This document shows positions 22,289-34,421 of a stretch of DNA of 64,000 nucleotides, in pieces. The notes under the pieces were generated by a model, which saw only the letters and a list, made by a program, of their open reading frames with translations, was not told where the DNA came from and made no database searches. A program made the translations under genes and the position numbers. Every line of letters starts with the position of its first letter. Position 1 is the stretch's first letter. This stretch comes from Cladobotryum mycophilum (Eukaryota; Ascomycota; Sordariomycetes; Hypocreales; Hypocreaceae), in NCBI GenBank assembly GCA_036429605.1, contig JAVFKD010000004.1, positions 1,860,001-1,924,000 on the forward strand, written 5' to 3'.

Positions 22289-23440
22289 TTAGCCTCGCTC
22301 CCCGTATATTGTCCCAACTTCGTTTGGCAGCTCATCAAGTGGCGCCCACATTACAATCACCCTCGATTCAATGCTCTCTCTCGGGATTTCCGAAATTGGC
22401 CGGGAAGGATTTCGAAAGGCTCCATGCGGGCACGCTGATGTCAATCAAGGTCAATTTTCTTAGCAGGGGGCGTCGATTAACGATCTTGCGGGAGATGAAA
22501 ACTTACGCCCACAGGCTTGGACGTCGGAATCCGTGCACTTGAACAGCATGGTTTCAGACTCCTCAAGTGCGTAGAAATAATACCATCGCTGGTCGGGATG
22601 CGAATGAACCAGCACGTTCTCGTACGCCCATTCTGGGTACACGGCATCCGAGACCTGGGAGTCGCGGGTAGCATCAAAGGTTTGCGCGTCGCAAACCGCT
22701 AGAGGCCAGTCGAATAAAGGCCCCCTAAGAGGCCTCCAGGTGCTTTGGAGAGAGAGAAAACGATTAGATGGTCTACACTGTGGAAACCTCGGGAAGGGGG
22801 TAGCACACTTTATGATTTGCCAGCGATGCCCAAGAACTTCTTCTGCGCGAGCCCCGTAAAGAGTCCTTAGCATACGGATGCCTTCGTCGTGGGAGAAATC
22901 TAGCAAAATTATCAACCTCTCAGTAGCATTCTTCAAGGCAATTACATGATAAACAAACAAACCAAGATGCACAAGTCTAGCTGGCTGCTGGTCGGCGTAC
23001 TCTGTTCCGGTTGAGACGGGAAAGTCTGGGTGTCTCCGCCTAACCTGCCAACGATCATCAACCAACTCAATACATCTCCATCACCCATAAGCTCCGTCCG
23101 TCAATCATACCGCGTAATCAATCACCTTGACATGGCGAGCCCGGAACAATGTCTGGAGGTGTTCCTTCAGTTCCAGTGCGTAGATTGCGGAAATCTTGTC
23201 CTCGTCGTCAAAGTCTTTGTACGCCATCTTGGTGGGGAATGAAGTGAGCGCAAACCCATTTTTCTCCATGCTAGGATGCAGTGATCTTGCATCATAGATG
23301 GCCACGTCTCTCATTTCAACCATCAGATTGTGACGTGGAGAGCCATCTTGTGGGGTGAACCGGAGACTGTATGGCTTAATAGCCTCATAAAGTTCGTCTC
23401 GGTTGAGGAAGCCAAGTTCGCTTCTGATATCTCTTGACAT
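22289..23440 (-). CDS. AsaB/CmcJ-like oxidoreductase, copy 1 (294 aa, 5 exons)
   Basis: Exons 23111-23440, 22963-23044, 22809-22899, 22507-22742 and 22289-22434; the sum (885 nt) closes in frame. Family marks in order: KPYSLRF near the N-terminus, VIDYAVRRRHPDFPVSTG (about 106-123), LVHLDFSHDEG (about 133-143), WRPLRGPLFDWPLAVCD (about 170-186), the WYY motif (about 217), and a short PHGAF..P...P.RESIE ending. These match the fungal hydroxylase/desaturase AsaB and CmcJ/NvfI family (often annotated GA4 desaturase), which modify small molecules in secondary metabolism. The substrate cannot be read from sequence. The next gene upstream (23803-25052) has the same three internal exon lengths of 82, 91 and 236 nt, so the two arose by tandem duplication. 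Confidence 0.85.
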
Positions 23441-23802
23441 GGCGGGGAATCAAGGCTAATAATGGAATGCGGCAATGTTGATAGATGGTAATAAAAGAAG
23501 GGTAATCGTGCACTGCGTTCCATGGAGTTTATCCATTACTACATTAGATGACAAAAGGCCACCCGTCCCCTGCTGCTCATACTCCACCGACGTATGGAGG
23601 GAGTTCTTTAGTACAGATTTAACTACCAGAGTGACGAGCAGGTGGCAAGCAGCATTTAACGAAATCTACAGCATTTCTTCTTTTTTCTTTCTCTTTTTCT
23701 TCTCAACGTCACAAATACGAAAATCTATTCTTAAATCCAAATCTTTTATTCCTACGTACGGTACCTCCAACCGTTCTCCAGTCTCTGTGAGATGGTTACA
23801 GA

Positions 23803-25052
23803 TCATAGAATATGTGCCTTGGCCTGAAACACGTCGCCCACAATAGGAGGATATTCCTCCAGGTCTTCATAGAATACAAAGGTTCTACAGTCCAGACTCT
23901 CCCTCAAGTCACCCTTTTCGATGTGCGGATTGTAGAAGCCCGAATGCGGACATCCTGGTCACTGCGTCAGCAAACATTACGGGGTGGGTAGGTAGATGGA
24001 TGGGATAGACAGTCAAACATACCCGGGACTGTCGTCCCATCGCTATCAGCGCTTTTGAACACCAAGGCTTCCCAGATATTCTGGTCTGGCAGATAGTACC
24101 ACTGAAAATTCGGGGATGGAAAAATTTGTAGGTTTTCCGTCACAAATTCGTCAAACACAATGTCCCCAGCGATCGTGTCATTCTCGAAATTCACCGTCCT
24201 CGAGTCGCACAGTCCCAGCGGCCAATCATTGAGGGGGCCCTTGATCGGCTTCCATACACTGCGGGTGTCATCATAAAAGTCAAAATGTGTGCACCACAGG
24301 CCCGCCATTATAACTTTTTTTTTTTTTTGCATAGTAGCGCCCACTTACTTGATGGCTTGCCAGCGACCCCTGAGGACCTCTCCGGCTCGGTCTCCAAAGA
24401 GAACTTTTGTGATGCGCTCTCCCTCGTCGACAGTGAAATCTGCCAAATTTGTTATTGCCCTTTTCCCTTTTCCCTTTTTTATTTTATTTTTATTTTTATT
24501 TATTTTTTAGCGACGATGAAGGATTCCAAATCCCCTTACCAATGTGTGCCAATGCTGTTGGCTGGTCGTACTGATACTCTTCCCCCGTCGACACAGGGAA
24601 GGATTCATGACGCCTTCTGACCTGCAAATATTAATGATGTGAGTGAGCGGGCCATCATCAAGCAACCTTACTGCATAATCTAGAACATGGACGTATTTCG
24701 CCCCCAGCTCGCGCTTCAGAGCCTCTTTTACTTCTTCAACATACACTTGTTGCACTCTCTCATTGTCCCAAAACTCATCGTAAGTCAAGCTTGAATGGAG
24801 GTCAATGATCTGGAAGCCGCATTCATCGATATGGAATGGCCCAGCCCCGGGTTCTCGCATACTTTTCACCAATATTGGATGTTTTACTTTCATGTAATTG
24901 GTCTGCGGGATGTCTTCTTCGGGCAGATATCGCATACTGTACGGCTTTTCGACATGCTGGAGGTGCGCCCGGTCAAGATAATACATTGACGACGCAATAT
25001 GAGCTTCGTGGCCAATTCCAACCCGACTCTGATTCTCGTGGTTGTTTGCCAT
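23803..25052 (-). CDS. AsaB/CmcJ-like oxidoreductase, copy 2 (313 aa, 5 exons)
   Basis: Exons 24672-25052, 24540-24621, 24349-24439, 24023-24258 and 23803-23954; 942 nt, in frame. I start at ATG 25052 (MANNHENQSRV), which best matches the length of copy 1; the frame is open further upstream. It has the same marks: KPYSMRYLP, VLDYAVRRRHESFPVSTG, LAHIDFTVDEG, VWKPIKGPLNDWPLGLCD, QWYYL, and CPHSGFYNP near the end. Two introns are longer than in copy 1 (100 and 90 nt) because of poly-T/poly-A tracts at about 24311-24328 and 24476-24509. The intergenic gap to copy 1 is about 360 bases. It probably catalyses a related oxidation on the same or a parallel pathway; this is inference. Confidence 0.85.
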
Positions 25053-26111
25053 TATCGCTGCCGTTGCAATGTACGTAGTTGATGATGTTATTACAAGTAC
25101 AGGTCGCGAGGTGCTGATTCCATCAGTAGGAGCATTTCCCGCGGATGGATGCTTAAATGGATGGTCAAGCTCATGCACCACTTGTTCTTCAACCCAATCT
25201 AATACAACCCAATGCCTTGATTGCACATTGAACCCCATAGTTCTCACTGAGGGAAATCCCTACCCCCACTGTAGAGAGCCTCAACACCAGGACAGCTCGT
25301 TTTCATAAAATTACAAATCAAAACGCCTACACTCGGTCTAATTTCGGCTTGAATGCTCACCGGTGTGGCTGTTGATATTAGAAGTATCTATTCTTTGCGG
25401 GATGGCATGATGCTTCATGCAAACGGATATCGTTGACGTAAAGAAATAGCCCTTGAGACCATAAGTACTGCTACTACAGTGCCTGAACTGCTAGAGTGTG
25501 TGCCATTTTGCTGTTGCTCCATCACTCATTGGACAGAAATACAGCCCCAGTGGCCGCTTAATTTATATCATCCTTCATACCCAACGTTGACCGAGCAAAA
25601 GTTCATGCCTTATCTTGTCTAGGTAGGCAAAGAGTCCTAGGTAGGATGGTGGCACAAAGCCTGCCTACTCCCCAAGGTGCGCACCGTAATAAATAAATAA
25701 AAGCTATTCAACAAAGAAATGAACACAATGAATTGATTAGTAGGTCTAGCTCGTTGGATGGAAATGCAACCGCTTCCAGGTAGGGTCATTCTGCCCGGCG
25801 CTGGGATCAGGTTGCCGCCAAGTGGCGGGAAATTTCTCTCAACTCACTATAACATGGACACAATAATCAAATATACGCACCAGTAGGAAGAAGGCTAATA
25901 ATTGCGCATGCGGCTGATTAAATGCACCCATGGATGGCTGTGCTTATTGATAATTTTATGGGTGTGCCCGTCTACCTAGATTGCTAGATAGCTTGCCATA
26001 CGTCCACAGCTTGGGCGGAAACTGAGACTTCGTATTCTAGCTGTGGCGTTTGCGGCCACTCTCGGGTGCGCCTCTACTCTTGTCCACAATCCAAGGTTTG
26101 ACTTGGTCGGG
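25053..26111. other. Upstream region of oxidoreductase copy 2
   Basis: About 1 kb between the start of copy 2 and the stop of the amidase gene. It contains only short ORFs. Near-copies of the CCTAGGTA motif lie around 25620-25645. Confidence 0.5.
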
Positions 26112-28669
26112 TCATTGGGCCTTTCGTCGGGAAGAATCCATCCGTGCAGGCTCAACGGCCTGATGAGGTTTCGAGACATCATACATGGATCTTCCGGTCT
26201 GAACAGTGGTCGGAATGTTTAAAGCTGGTAAAATCTGGATTGCAGTGTCAAGCAACTGTAAATCAGTTCCTATAGGTTCCCTGGTCAGCAAATCAGGTCC
26301 TAGGATAACATGGAGTGTCACACCCCCACCTGGTGTTCCCATGAGGGCCACCGTGAATGGCAACTTTTCGGTTACTTTAGTAATTCTCGAGGTGTACGAA
26401 ATTTCCGCAACTGTTGTTGTTAGAAAAAGTTTCGGTATCTTGTGATATACTATCTCACTTGGAACAGTAAGGAGAGGCGAATGCAAAACAGGCGCGAGGG
26501 CCAAGGCGTTAATGCCATCTTGGGGCGGTCTCTTGAACCTTGAACCGAAATTAGTTTCCCTCTTCTCGTACAGTAACCAAGTGTCTCACTTACTCGGGAT
26601 ACTCGTCTCTGTATCTCGGTCCCGTATTCTCAAGTGGTAGTACTGTGATGGCGTTCGCGTGTTCCCCAATCATCACCGTGTCTCGGAACCATGCGCTGTA
26701 AAAGTTGATCTTCTCAAATCCCGCGTCCCTTTCTTCCTTCGTAATAGTCTTTCCGACATCCCTAGCTCACTATCAGCAGTGGGAATGACGGTTCACCATA
26801 CAAGGAGCAGCTCCTACCAGAGTCGCTCATTTGGACGTGTTGTATAAGGGGCTCGTTGGAACAAGTCCCAGTAGCGCTTTCGGAAATCCTCGCTGTTGTG
26901 GTACACATCGTACGCCAAAGCGGTGGTAGCCTAGGTAACTGAGCATTAGAAACTGTGTGACCCAGTCAAAAAAAAAAAAGAAAGAAAGAAAGGAAAAATT
27001 AAATACTGGATCAATAAATCTTGGCAGCGAGGATACGCCCTTGGTTGGTGGCGAAGCTCTCCAACGAGCTTCAAAAGATATCTCTTCAAACTTCACCATG
27101 AGCTTAGCGGCCACATTCTTAGCGAATGATCTTGCAATCTCTGCTTGCTCAGGGTCTATGATTTTCCAGAAGTCAGTCGGCCAGATGACGGAGGAGAATG
27201 ACTAGAAATATTTAGTTTTGTGATGATAATTGTGTGACAGTAAACAGACCTCAGGCATCTTCTCAAACTTGTCAAACGTCAACCATTCGGCAGCGAAAGT
27301 CCTGCATTTGCGCAAATCTCTTGCCAGAATCCCTGGAATATCCCATGATCTAGAATTGTCAGTCCAATTTAGGCGACTGAGGGAAGGATCAGCTTACTGC
27401 ACATAAGGTTCGATACCGTTTGCAGAGATGGTACCAATGCTAGGGCGCAGGGCGAAGCATCCGCACCAGTGGGCGGGTCGAGTAACGCTTCCCCATGCTA
27501 TCCATTATTCCGTCAGACGACTTTCAATCATTTAGCAATACTCTTTTCGCGACGTACTGTCGGTGCCAATGGCAATATCTAGCCAATCATAGGACACGAT
27601 GGCCGATGCGCTACCCGAACTGCTCCCTCCAGTGGATTGATACCCATCTGCCCTGGGGTTCCATGGTGCTTGATAATCGATGTATTCGGTGGGCTCCTCC
27701 CAATTGCCAAACGAGTTTAGTTTTGTCTTGCCAACTACCACCACGCCTTTATCCATCAATTTCTGGATACAGTCTGCACTTTGATCCTGTGGAGGATACG
27801 TCTCGTAGAAAGCACGGTTGCCGGCAGACGTTTTGATGCCCTTGAGATGAATGTTGTCCTTGACGAGAATCCGCAGCCCAGCAAGCGGAGACGTATGAGC
27901 ACTGCTCCTAATGCGGGACGGGATGGCGAAGCTGAGGGCCTGATCATCCTGGCTCGTAATGGGAAAAGGCTCTAGTGCACGCAAAGGACTAGGAAAATTA
28001 GCCTGCCGTCGTTGGATGATTGGAAGCACCAGTCATTGTTACTCTTGTTGTGGCTTCAAGGTGACCAAACACGTGCCATTACTGTCGTCAACCAACCTCC
28101 AAACTTCTCGAAGCTCCCGATCCACAACAACATGAGGACCAGGTAGACAGCCTGGAGTCCAGTTGATAGTATACGTTTTCATACCACGTCTTTCGAGAAA
28201 CTCGAGGGCCTCGTTCGTTATCTCAATACGACGCTCGCCGGATCCATGGAATACGACGTTGGCAAGGAATTCTTGGTTGAATACATCATCGTCATTGTAA
28301 ATGTCTAGGCATTCCTCCACCCACTCAGTCGTGATTCTCTGGCTACCTGGCGGGATAGAAAAGACGGTTGCCAATCCCAGGCCGGTCTTCGGGAGGGTCC
28401 GATTCTTCAAGCGAGGAGTCTATTCCGTTATTAGGTTAGTAAATATAGCGGAGAAGACAACAAAAAGCAATAGTCAGCCTTACGACCTGTGAGATTGGTG
28501 CGATATATCTGATGCCCGAGACTGAAAATAAACAGCCTGTCGAGTCCAAGATGGAATCAACCTGGACTCTCTCCGGGTCCGACTCAATCTGAATAGAAGC
28601 AGTTTCTTTGATCGGATATGCTCTTGGTAGCCGTGGCCAAGGGAAACATTGAGCCCACGTCGTCGGCAT
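26112..28669 (-). CDS. Amidase-signature enzyme with Arp1-like N-terminal domain (698 aa, 9 exons)
   Basis: Exons 28484-28669, 28043-28419, 27558-27988, 27398-27497, 27250-27349, 27007-27201, 26818-26930, 26594-26761 and 26112-26538 join to 2097 nt in frame. Residues 1-187 match the N-terminal region seen in fungal proteins named scytalone dehydratase-like Arp1. From about residue 188 an amidase-signature domain follows, with the full catalytic triad: Lys231 (ILVKDN), cis-Ser311 (GGSSSGS) and nucleophile Ser335 (TDTWGSVTRPA). The 24-residue gap between the two serines equals that of fatty acid amide hydrolase. The C-terminal exon carries the usual late amidase segments (PFTVALMGTPGGG, VQTGRSMYDV). 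It should cleave or form an amide bond on a small molecule. It lies next to the oxidoreductase pair on the same strand and may share a pathway. Donor GTCTGT at 27249 is non-standard, and the exon 2/3 junction is the least certain. Confidence 0.88.
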
Positions 28670-30842
28670 TGCAATCGAGTATCGATACGATAGCGCTAAA
28701 TTTTAGCGTAACTCGTTTTGAAAAGATCCAGTTCTGGAAAAAGAGGATTTTACGTGGTTATTAGTTGTAGGTGTGTGAGCGAGGGCGCAGTCCACAGAGT
28801 AGTCCCGAAATTAAGTATTATAAAAGATGGCTGGCAAATAGGCAGGGAAGCTGGAGCGCATTTCTGTTAGGTAGGTTTGTGGCAGGCACTGTATGCCTCT
28901 CTGCACACAGCGCGCCAGCGTCAAGAATCCAGGGACGATCAGGCCAGCGAGCGAGTCAAAATTATAGAACAGCCACAAAAACCGTGTGACGGAGTGGGTT
29001 TGTCGTCAATATCCATCTATACACCATATTTACTAGTTAGGTACTCCGTATATATAAGATTGTTAGTGCGCGCTGGGTACTTTTTGAAGCATGTCAGATG
29101 TAAATTAGCTAACGCGTTTTTTCGGATCCATATCAAAAGTCCTTGTCCAGGGGTCGAGCTATCCATGGATACCTTCCAGGTTGTCAGAATACCTACTTGT
29201 ACTTGTATATGTAGGTAGGCTAGGCACTGTTCCAGGGGGCAATGGATGATAATAAAGCCTCCATTAAGCCAAGATGAACGCGCCACGTTTTCTTCTTCTT
29301 TATTACCTTCTTCACAGTTAATCTACACACATACCTGATGTGTATAGGCGTCCCAAACCCCCTGTTCTTACGGCACAAATACCTCTGCACTCAAGTTTGC
29401 CGCAGGATGGATAAGGGTGCATTATAATTTCAAATCAGTCGCTACTACACACACACACACACATTATGTGGGTAGTACCTCTTTTGATATGCTCATGTCG
29501 TAAATTAGGGGGTCAGCGCCTCTTCACATACATAGAGTGTCGGTGAACAGGAAATCTCACAGTTTGGCATGCCATGTGCGGGCACACGAAGTGGCTGGAA
29601 TGGAGTCGAGGAATGAAAACACACTCTCTCTACTAGGACAACAACTACGTGTGCCTATACAATGTTTACCCGTCCAACTTCTTTTACACGGGAAAGGAAG
29701 TATATTCGGGTAGGTACATTGTTTTTATGCCAACTCTCCCAGGCCCAAGCCCTGCGTTTGTTTCGTTTGAAAATGAGCATACATACTTGTAACTTTGAGG
29801 TGTCCTCATTCGGAAAGTCGAATTAATAGACTAGCGGCGGTATGGCATGAATGAGACACGCGCCTCCACATGCATGTCCTCTTCCCCCCATTGCATGGGC
29901 AGTGAAGTACAAGTAAGAGAGCTGCATTCCCCACTTCACTTCACAAGGTCCACACCTCTTACCCACCCTTTTACATAAGTGTCCCAAACTTGAGCATCCA
30001 TGGAACCCCACAGGACGTCGAAGAAGATCTGCCAAGTAACTGGGTAATCTTTATCCAACGTCATTTGTGGGCTGTTGCTTACATGTTGCATGTTTATCTT
30101 TGCGTCCATGGATAACAACTGCATCTGTGATTGCATTACGTGATTGGTAAAAAGTCCAATAGAATAAGAAGAAGAAGAAAAACTAGTATTTGCATCAAGG
30201 TGAATATAATTAGCAAAATTGCAATGTAAAATACGTTCATCTAGAGACAAAAGATACTCGTATCTGTCGCCTCTTACAACATTCATGAATGCGTAAGAGG
30301 AAGAAAAAAATACCCAGCGTGTATGAAGAGATACCCTTTAGGTCTACCTATCAGCTGATCAAACCTGGAATCATACTCCAAGTTTGCGCATCAAGCCTTC
30401 TGCTCTGCACCGTACTTGGCCGAAGTTTATACAAAAAAAATGACATGATGATCATTATTCCAAAGGCAACCCATCTCGCTGCAGTTCGCTATAACCCTGT
30501 GTCAATAATACCCCAGTACCCATTGTCCAAATACCCATATCATCACCGGCTTTGGGGCTTGACATCTCATCATATCACAGCGCTTTTCAATCATATGACT
30601 GATCTTTCGTCGGTGACAATAAACAATATCTTTTTATAAGTGAGGGAGAAAGTAGAATTGGCTCGCAAGAAGGAATACTGTGGTGTCGTCAATGCACTTC
30701 CTAGACAAAAAAATAATCGCCCAAGTTGCGTGCCTTGGATCTATCCAGGCAGTAGGTTGCTTGTGTCCTGGGTCGCCAACTTCACATTTCGCTCTAGCAA
30801 CGACGAAATTGACAATTCTTGAGTTCCCACCTTGACAAATAT
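28670..30842. other. Gene-free intergenic region
   Basis: About 2.2 kb with an (AC)8 microsatellite at 29447-29462 and a TACTCCGTA 9-mer at 29042-29050. Several short ORFs occur on both strands; none has a recognisable motif. The left end should carry the amidase promoter. Confidence 0.5.
29447..29462. repeat. (AC)8 microsatellite
   Basis: Eight uninterrupted AC units in the gene-free stretch upstream of the amidase gene. Confidence 0.9.
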
Positions 30843-32454
30843 TTATGAGATATAGCCAAAGCTGGAACTGAGGGTCTCATCCACCGCCAGAGGTGTTTGG
30901 CGTGGCGGGTAAATCTTCAAGTTGTCCTGACTACATTGCGAGACCTTGGACATCCCACGGTTGGAGCTTGGTATCCTGTGCCTTGCCACATATGCGTTGG
31001 ATATTTTTTGCATCTTAATTTGATAATTTCTGCCAAACTCTTTTACAACTCGAGGGCCATATTTAGTCATCGCATCCGCCAGCCACAAAGGGCATACCGC
31101 GTTAGCCACCTTCCTTGAGCCTCCAAGGGAAGCCTTGACCTGATCAGGTGCGTTGTTGTAGATGTAAGTCAACAACATTTGAAGGTGCGGGCTACCGAGA
31201 AATTCGAGAAAGTGAAGCACCCATGATCGTATAGTTTCAGGAATCCAGAATACACGACAGCGATACCCAGGAAATAAGATACCGTAGAGGAGCACTAATT
31301 GATGTTCGGGGCACGCTTCCCACAAGTGCATCCATTGTATCATGGTGTGCTGATCTTTATGCAAGAATAGGTGACAATTTAGGCATTTTTGTGTCTTTTC
31401 GGATGGGAGTTCGTCTTCATTTATTTCTTGTTGGCAGCTGTCACACCAAGAAGAAGTCCGAAAATGGTGTTCGAGTAGGTGTGCCTTGAGTCTAGCCATT
31501 GATTGAAGCTTCACCCAGCACTTTGGATCGCGTAAAAGAGGATACCGGATTGTGTACGGACAAGCAAGACTTTCCAAGTCGTCTGCCACGCTCTCGGGTT
31601 GCATGTATCGTATTCTTTCATAGCGCGAGTACAGCGCCCTCATCATGTCCTCAACCATTTGCGATTTAGCAGCCCCGATGGGATTCGAACTGGGAGGTTC
31701 ATGCAGTGAACTAGGACACTCGATAATACAAGGCTGCGTATTTGCAACCATTGAAACTCCATTGACAGGGCCGGTGAGACCAGTTGCTATGCTGGTGTCT
31801 CCTTGGTTGTCCAAAGTAGTTGGTTGGGGTTGGATGCCGTAGCTTGGACTGCTACATTGTTGACAGGTGTTCCAGCCACAGTTGGTAGATGAAATCCCAT
31901 AGGTAAATACGTGCTGGTTTGCATATTGGGCCGGTGCACTGTTTGTCTGACTCTCTGGTAGCACCGACGATATAGGGTACGATGAGATGGATTCAGGGTG
32001 AAATGGAGGCTTGTGGTTGACATTTGCCCCGGGGGTGTTCTGATTCAAGTACAGGTAATCGGTACTTGGTGTCGGATTTGAAATGTCTATGTCGCCTGGC
32101 TGGACTGTATCAGGTAAAGAGAACTGACACATCTCATTAGGCACGGCGCCTGAAATGAGAGGAGCCTCGGGATAAGGATGGAGGGTTTCAAAATTGGCTT
32201 GGATCTCAAAGGGTGGCCATCCTTGCGCCGTGTCTGCCTCGGGGTTGGGTGGGAGAGCGTTGTCGAAGAACTGAAGTCATTATTCGTCAGCGCATACATT
32301 GATGACGAAATGCAATGAGAGCATCCTGGATTTTTAATGCTTAGATAGGACTGACACTACATTCAGGACATTGATTGCCATTCTCTCCGGCGAAATCAGT
32401 TGCATTGCCGAAACCGGACGGAACCATGTTGAATGCTGATATCGGTGCCCCCAT
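30843..32454 (-). CDS. Atypical C2H2-like finger protein, second family member (508 aa, 2 exons)
   Basis: Exons 32356-32454 and 30843-32270. The intron (85 nt) uses donor GTCAGT and acceptor TTCAG; the long frame is clearly open upstream of 32144, where only a GTG occurs, so a first exon is required. I take ATG 32454; the frame is open a little further up, so an extra 5' exon is possible. The N-terminal half is Pro/Gln/Asn/Ser-rich. The finger is at C270, C284, H297 and H302 with the same C-x13-C-x12-H-x4-H spacing as the gene at 5350-7362. Here two CxxC pairs follow (WCDSCQ and KCLNCH) and then WEACPEHQLVLLYGILFPG. The second Cys cluster is degenerate in the 670-aa relative. Nucleic-acid binding or regulation is a guess. 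Confidence 0.75.
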
Positions 32455-33537
32455 TTCAGAAGCCCACAAGTCTTGGGAAGCTATTTGAAAAGAATAACAC
32501 AACTTGAGGTAGCTGGTTAAGGCTCAGACTTTGATGCGAAAATGAGAATAATGAAACAAGGCAAAGGACTTTTGGGCGTGGAATAAAAGTGGAAAGGACT
32601 GCACAGCTGCGGAATGAACTTGGCTTTCATCACAAGTTTATGTCTACTCTACCTGTTAGTTGTCGCACCTTCTTTAGAAGGCAATACAGACAAAGTTGAG
32701 GTATCCAAGCTCTTCAAGCCATGCCCAGCGTGACGTTTAGAGACTAGCCATGAGCTTACACATGGTTGGTGAGGCTTGCCATGCACCCATGAGCTACCGT
32801 TTTCTCCATATGTCCAGCTAAGTAAAAAGCATCATGGGTCGCGATATATGGTTGCCAATTTGTCCCAAGAACGTTGGAAAATCTGTACATTCAAAACTAG
32901 GTCATAGTGCATGCCAGACACGGGCTTCACTTATCGCACCGTCTATGTTTTGTGTCGACTCTACTACTGAGCTAATAAATAGAAAACACAAAAATAGAGT
33001 GTTAAAACCCGAGTTAAAAACCTCAATGGATGGATTGGTTGTCTGAATGCCAACTGTAAAGTCAAGCCACCATCTGGCTTCATGCTGGTGACCGCACGAC
33101 CACATCGTTTTGTACGTCTGCCACATGGGTTTGTTGGGGTCTTATCCTATGGCAGAGAAGTACTCAATGCTCACAATTAGTTTTCATCCCTTCAGTATAC
33201 GAGATTTAAGAGCCGCCGTTTACACCAAGACGTAGAATGCTGACTGGGTGGTGCTCGCTGGCCGTTGACTTCCTATTAGCCTCTATAAAGAGAAACCGAC
33301 TAACCCACGAATACATCCTCAATATTGGTCCAATGCAACGCAATGAAGATAAAAAGTGAAGGATATCAATTAAACAGTGCAATTGTAGCACCGGTGGTGC
33401 CTAGGGTAGGTATCAAGATAATCTATTTCATGGTACAAACACCCCTATCAAACTGGCATTTGCCTCAACCAACCAAGTAAAAATGGATATCATAGTCCCA
33501 ACTCCATCCCCTGAGATGTGTGGTCGAATGCCAATCT
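32455..33537. other. Upstream region of the second finger gene
   Basis: About 1.1 kb with no supported gene. The left part is promoter and leader of the finger gene; the right end is 3' of the small membrane protein. Confidence 0.5.
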
Positions 33538-33919
33538 TTAATTGGTCTTCTTGCGGCTGCTTGTAACACGGCCGTGGGTCGAGTATCGCGAGTAAGCCAC
33601 GGCACCAACCGCCACGATCGAGAGTAAGACGGCGTTTCCTACAGATAGCCGCGATGTTAGCTCATCAAGCAAATATTCAAGGATGATCCCTGTGAGATTT
33701 AATGAAAGGGGATCACATACCGGCCAAGAATTTACCGACGCCGCCAGCGATATCGATCAATCCACCAAATACCTCGCGCACAAGAGTGAGTATGCCGGTG
33801 AGGAAGTTGACAATGGCGTTGATGGTGTTGTTGAGTAGTGAGTATACTGCTCCAAGAAGAGAGGCAATCACTTCATAAATGGAGTGGAAGAAGTCTGAGA
33901 TTGCAGTTGTGACGGCCAT
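33538..33919 (-). CDS. Small membrane-associated protein (99 aa, 2 exons)
   Basis: Exons 33721-33919 and 33538-33638; the 82-nt intron has donor GTATGT, a GCTAAC branch site and acceptor TGTAG. I start at ATG 33919 (MAVTTAISDFFHSIY), as the frame above it reads like leader. The first 67 residues form a long amphipathic or hydrophobic helix run (SIYEVIASLLGAVYSLLNN, IVNFLTGILTLVREVFGG). After the intron comes a second hydrophobic helix (AVLLSIVAVGAVAYSRY) and a basic tail ending RKKTN. Small proteins of this pattern are common and poorly characterised in ascomycetes; I do not know its function. A role at a membrane is likely from composition alone. Confidence 0.75.
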
Positions 33920-34421
33920 GGTGAAAGCTTGAGGATGTGTATGAACGTTGCAGTAGAGAAATGGTAGATGATAAGTACAGAGAGTTCGAGACAAGCTAAT
34001 CTGGTGCTGCTGTGGGGGTATTTATCTATCTGACGATCAAACAAGGAAGCCAGATTAAACCAGGGACTTGATGATAAATTTCATCATGACGTCCTCAATG
34101 TTTGTCGTTGGAGTGATTGCGAACAACACCACAAGATGCTTTGGTGACGTCACATTTGAATCGTCATCGAGACCTGATCGCCTTGCACGGCAAACAATCG
34201 AGGCACGCTAGTTATTTAGCAACACCGTCATTTACCTGTTTTTCTTGCCACCGTAAACACTTGATGTTGAGAACATTGTTCTGGAGTGGGAGATTCGTGC
34301 CTGGTTTTTACAGATGTCATGATTGCGATGTGGAAGCTGGGCAACTGAACGGTCTATCCGTCTAGCATTAGTTCTCTTTACATACATGGTATCATAGAAC
34401 TTGTACTGCATATGCTTCTTC

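Noticed and set aside
17911..28669. Full secondary-metabolite gene cluster
   Set aside because: There is no polyketide synthase, NRPS, terpene cyclase or pathway-specific zinc-cluster regulator in the window; only tailoring-type enzymes are present.
29936..30286. 116-codon minus-strand ORF with a Trp-rich end (TWQIFFDVLWGSMDAQVW)
   Set aside because: Weak likeness to the Trp/FP segment of the finger family, but no finger, no splice partner and no conserved context.
31677..31693. tRNA B-box-like sequence (minus strand GTTCGAATCCCATC)
   Set aside because: It is in the coding exon of the 508-aa finger protein and no A box or cloverleaf can be formed around it.
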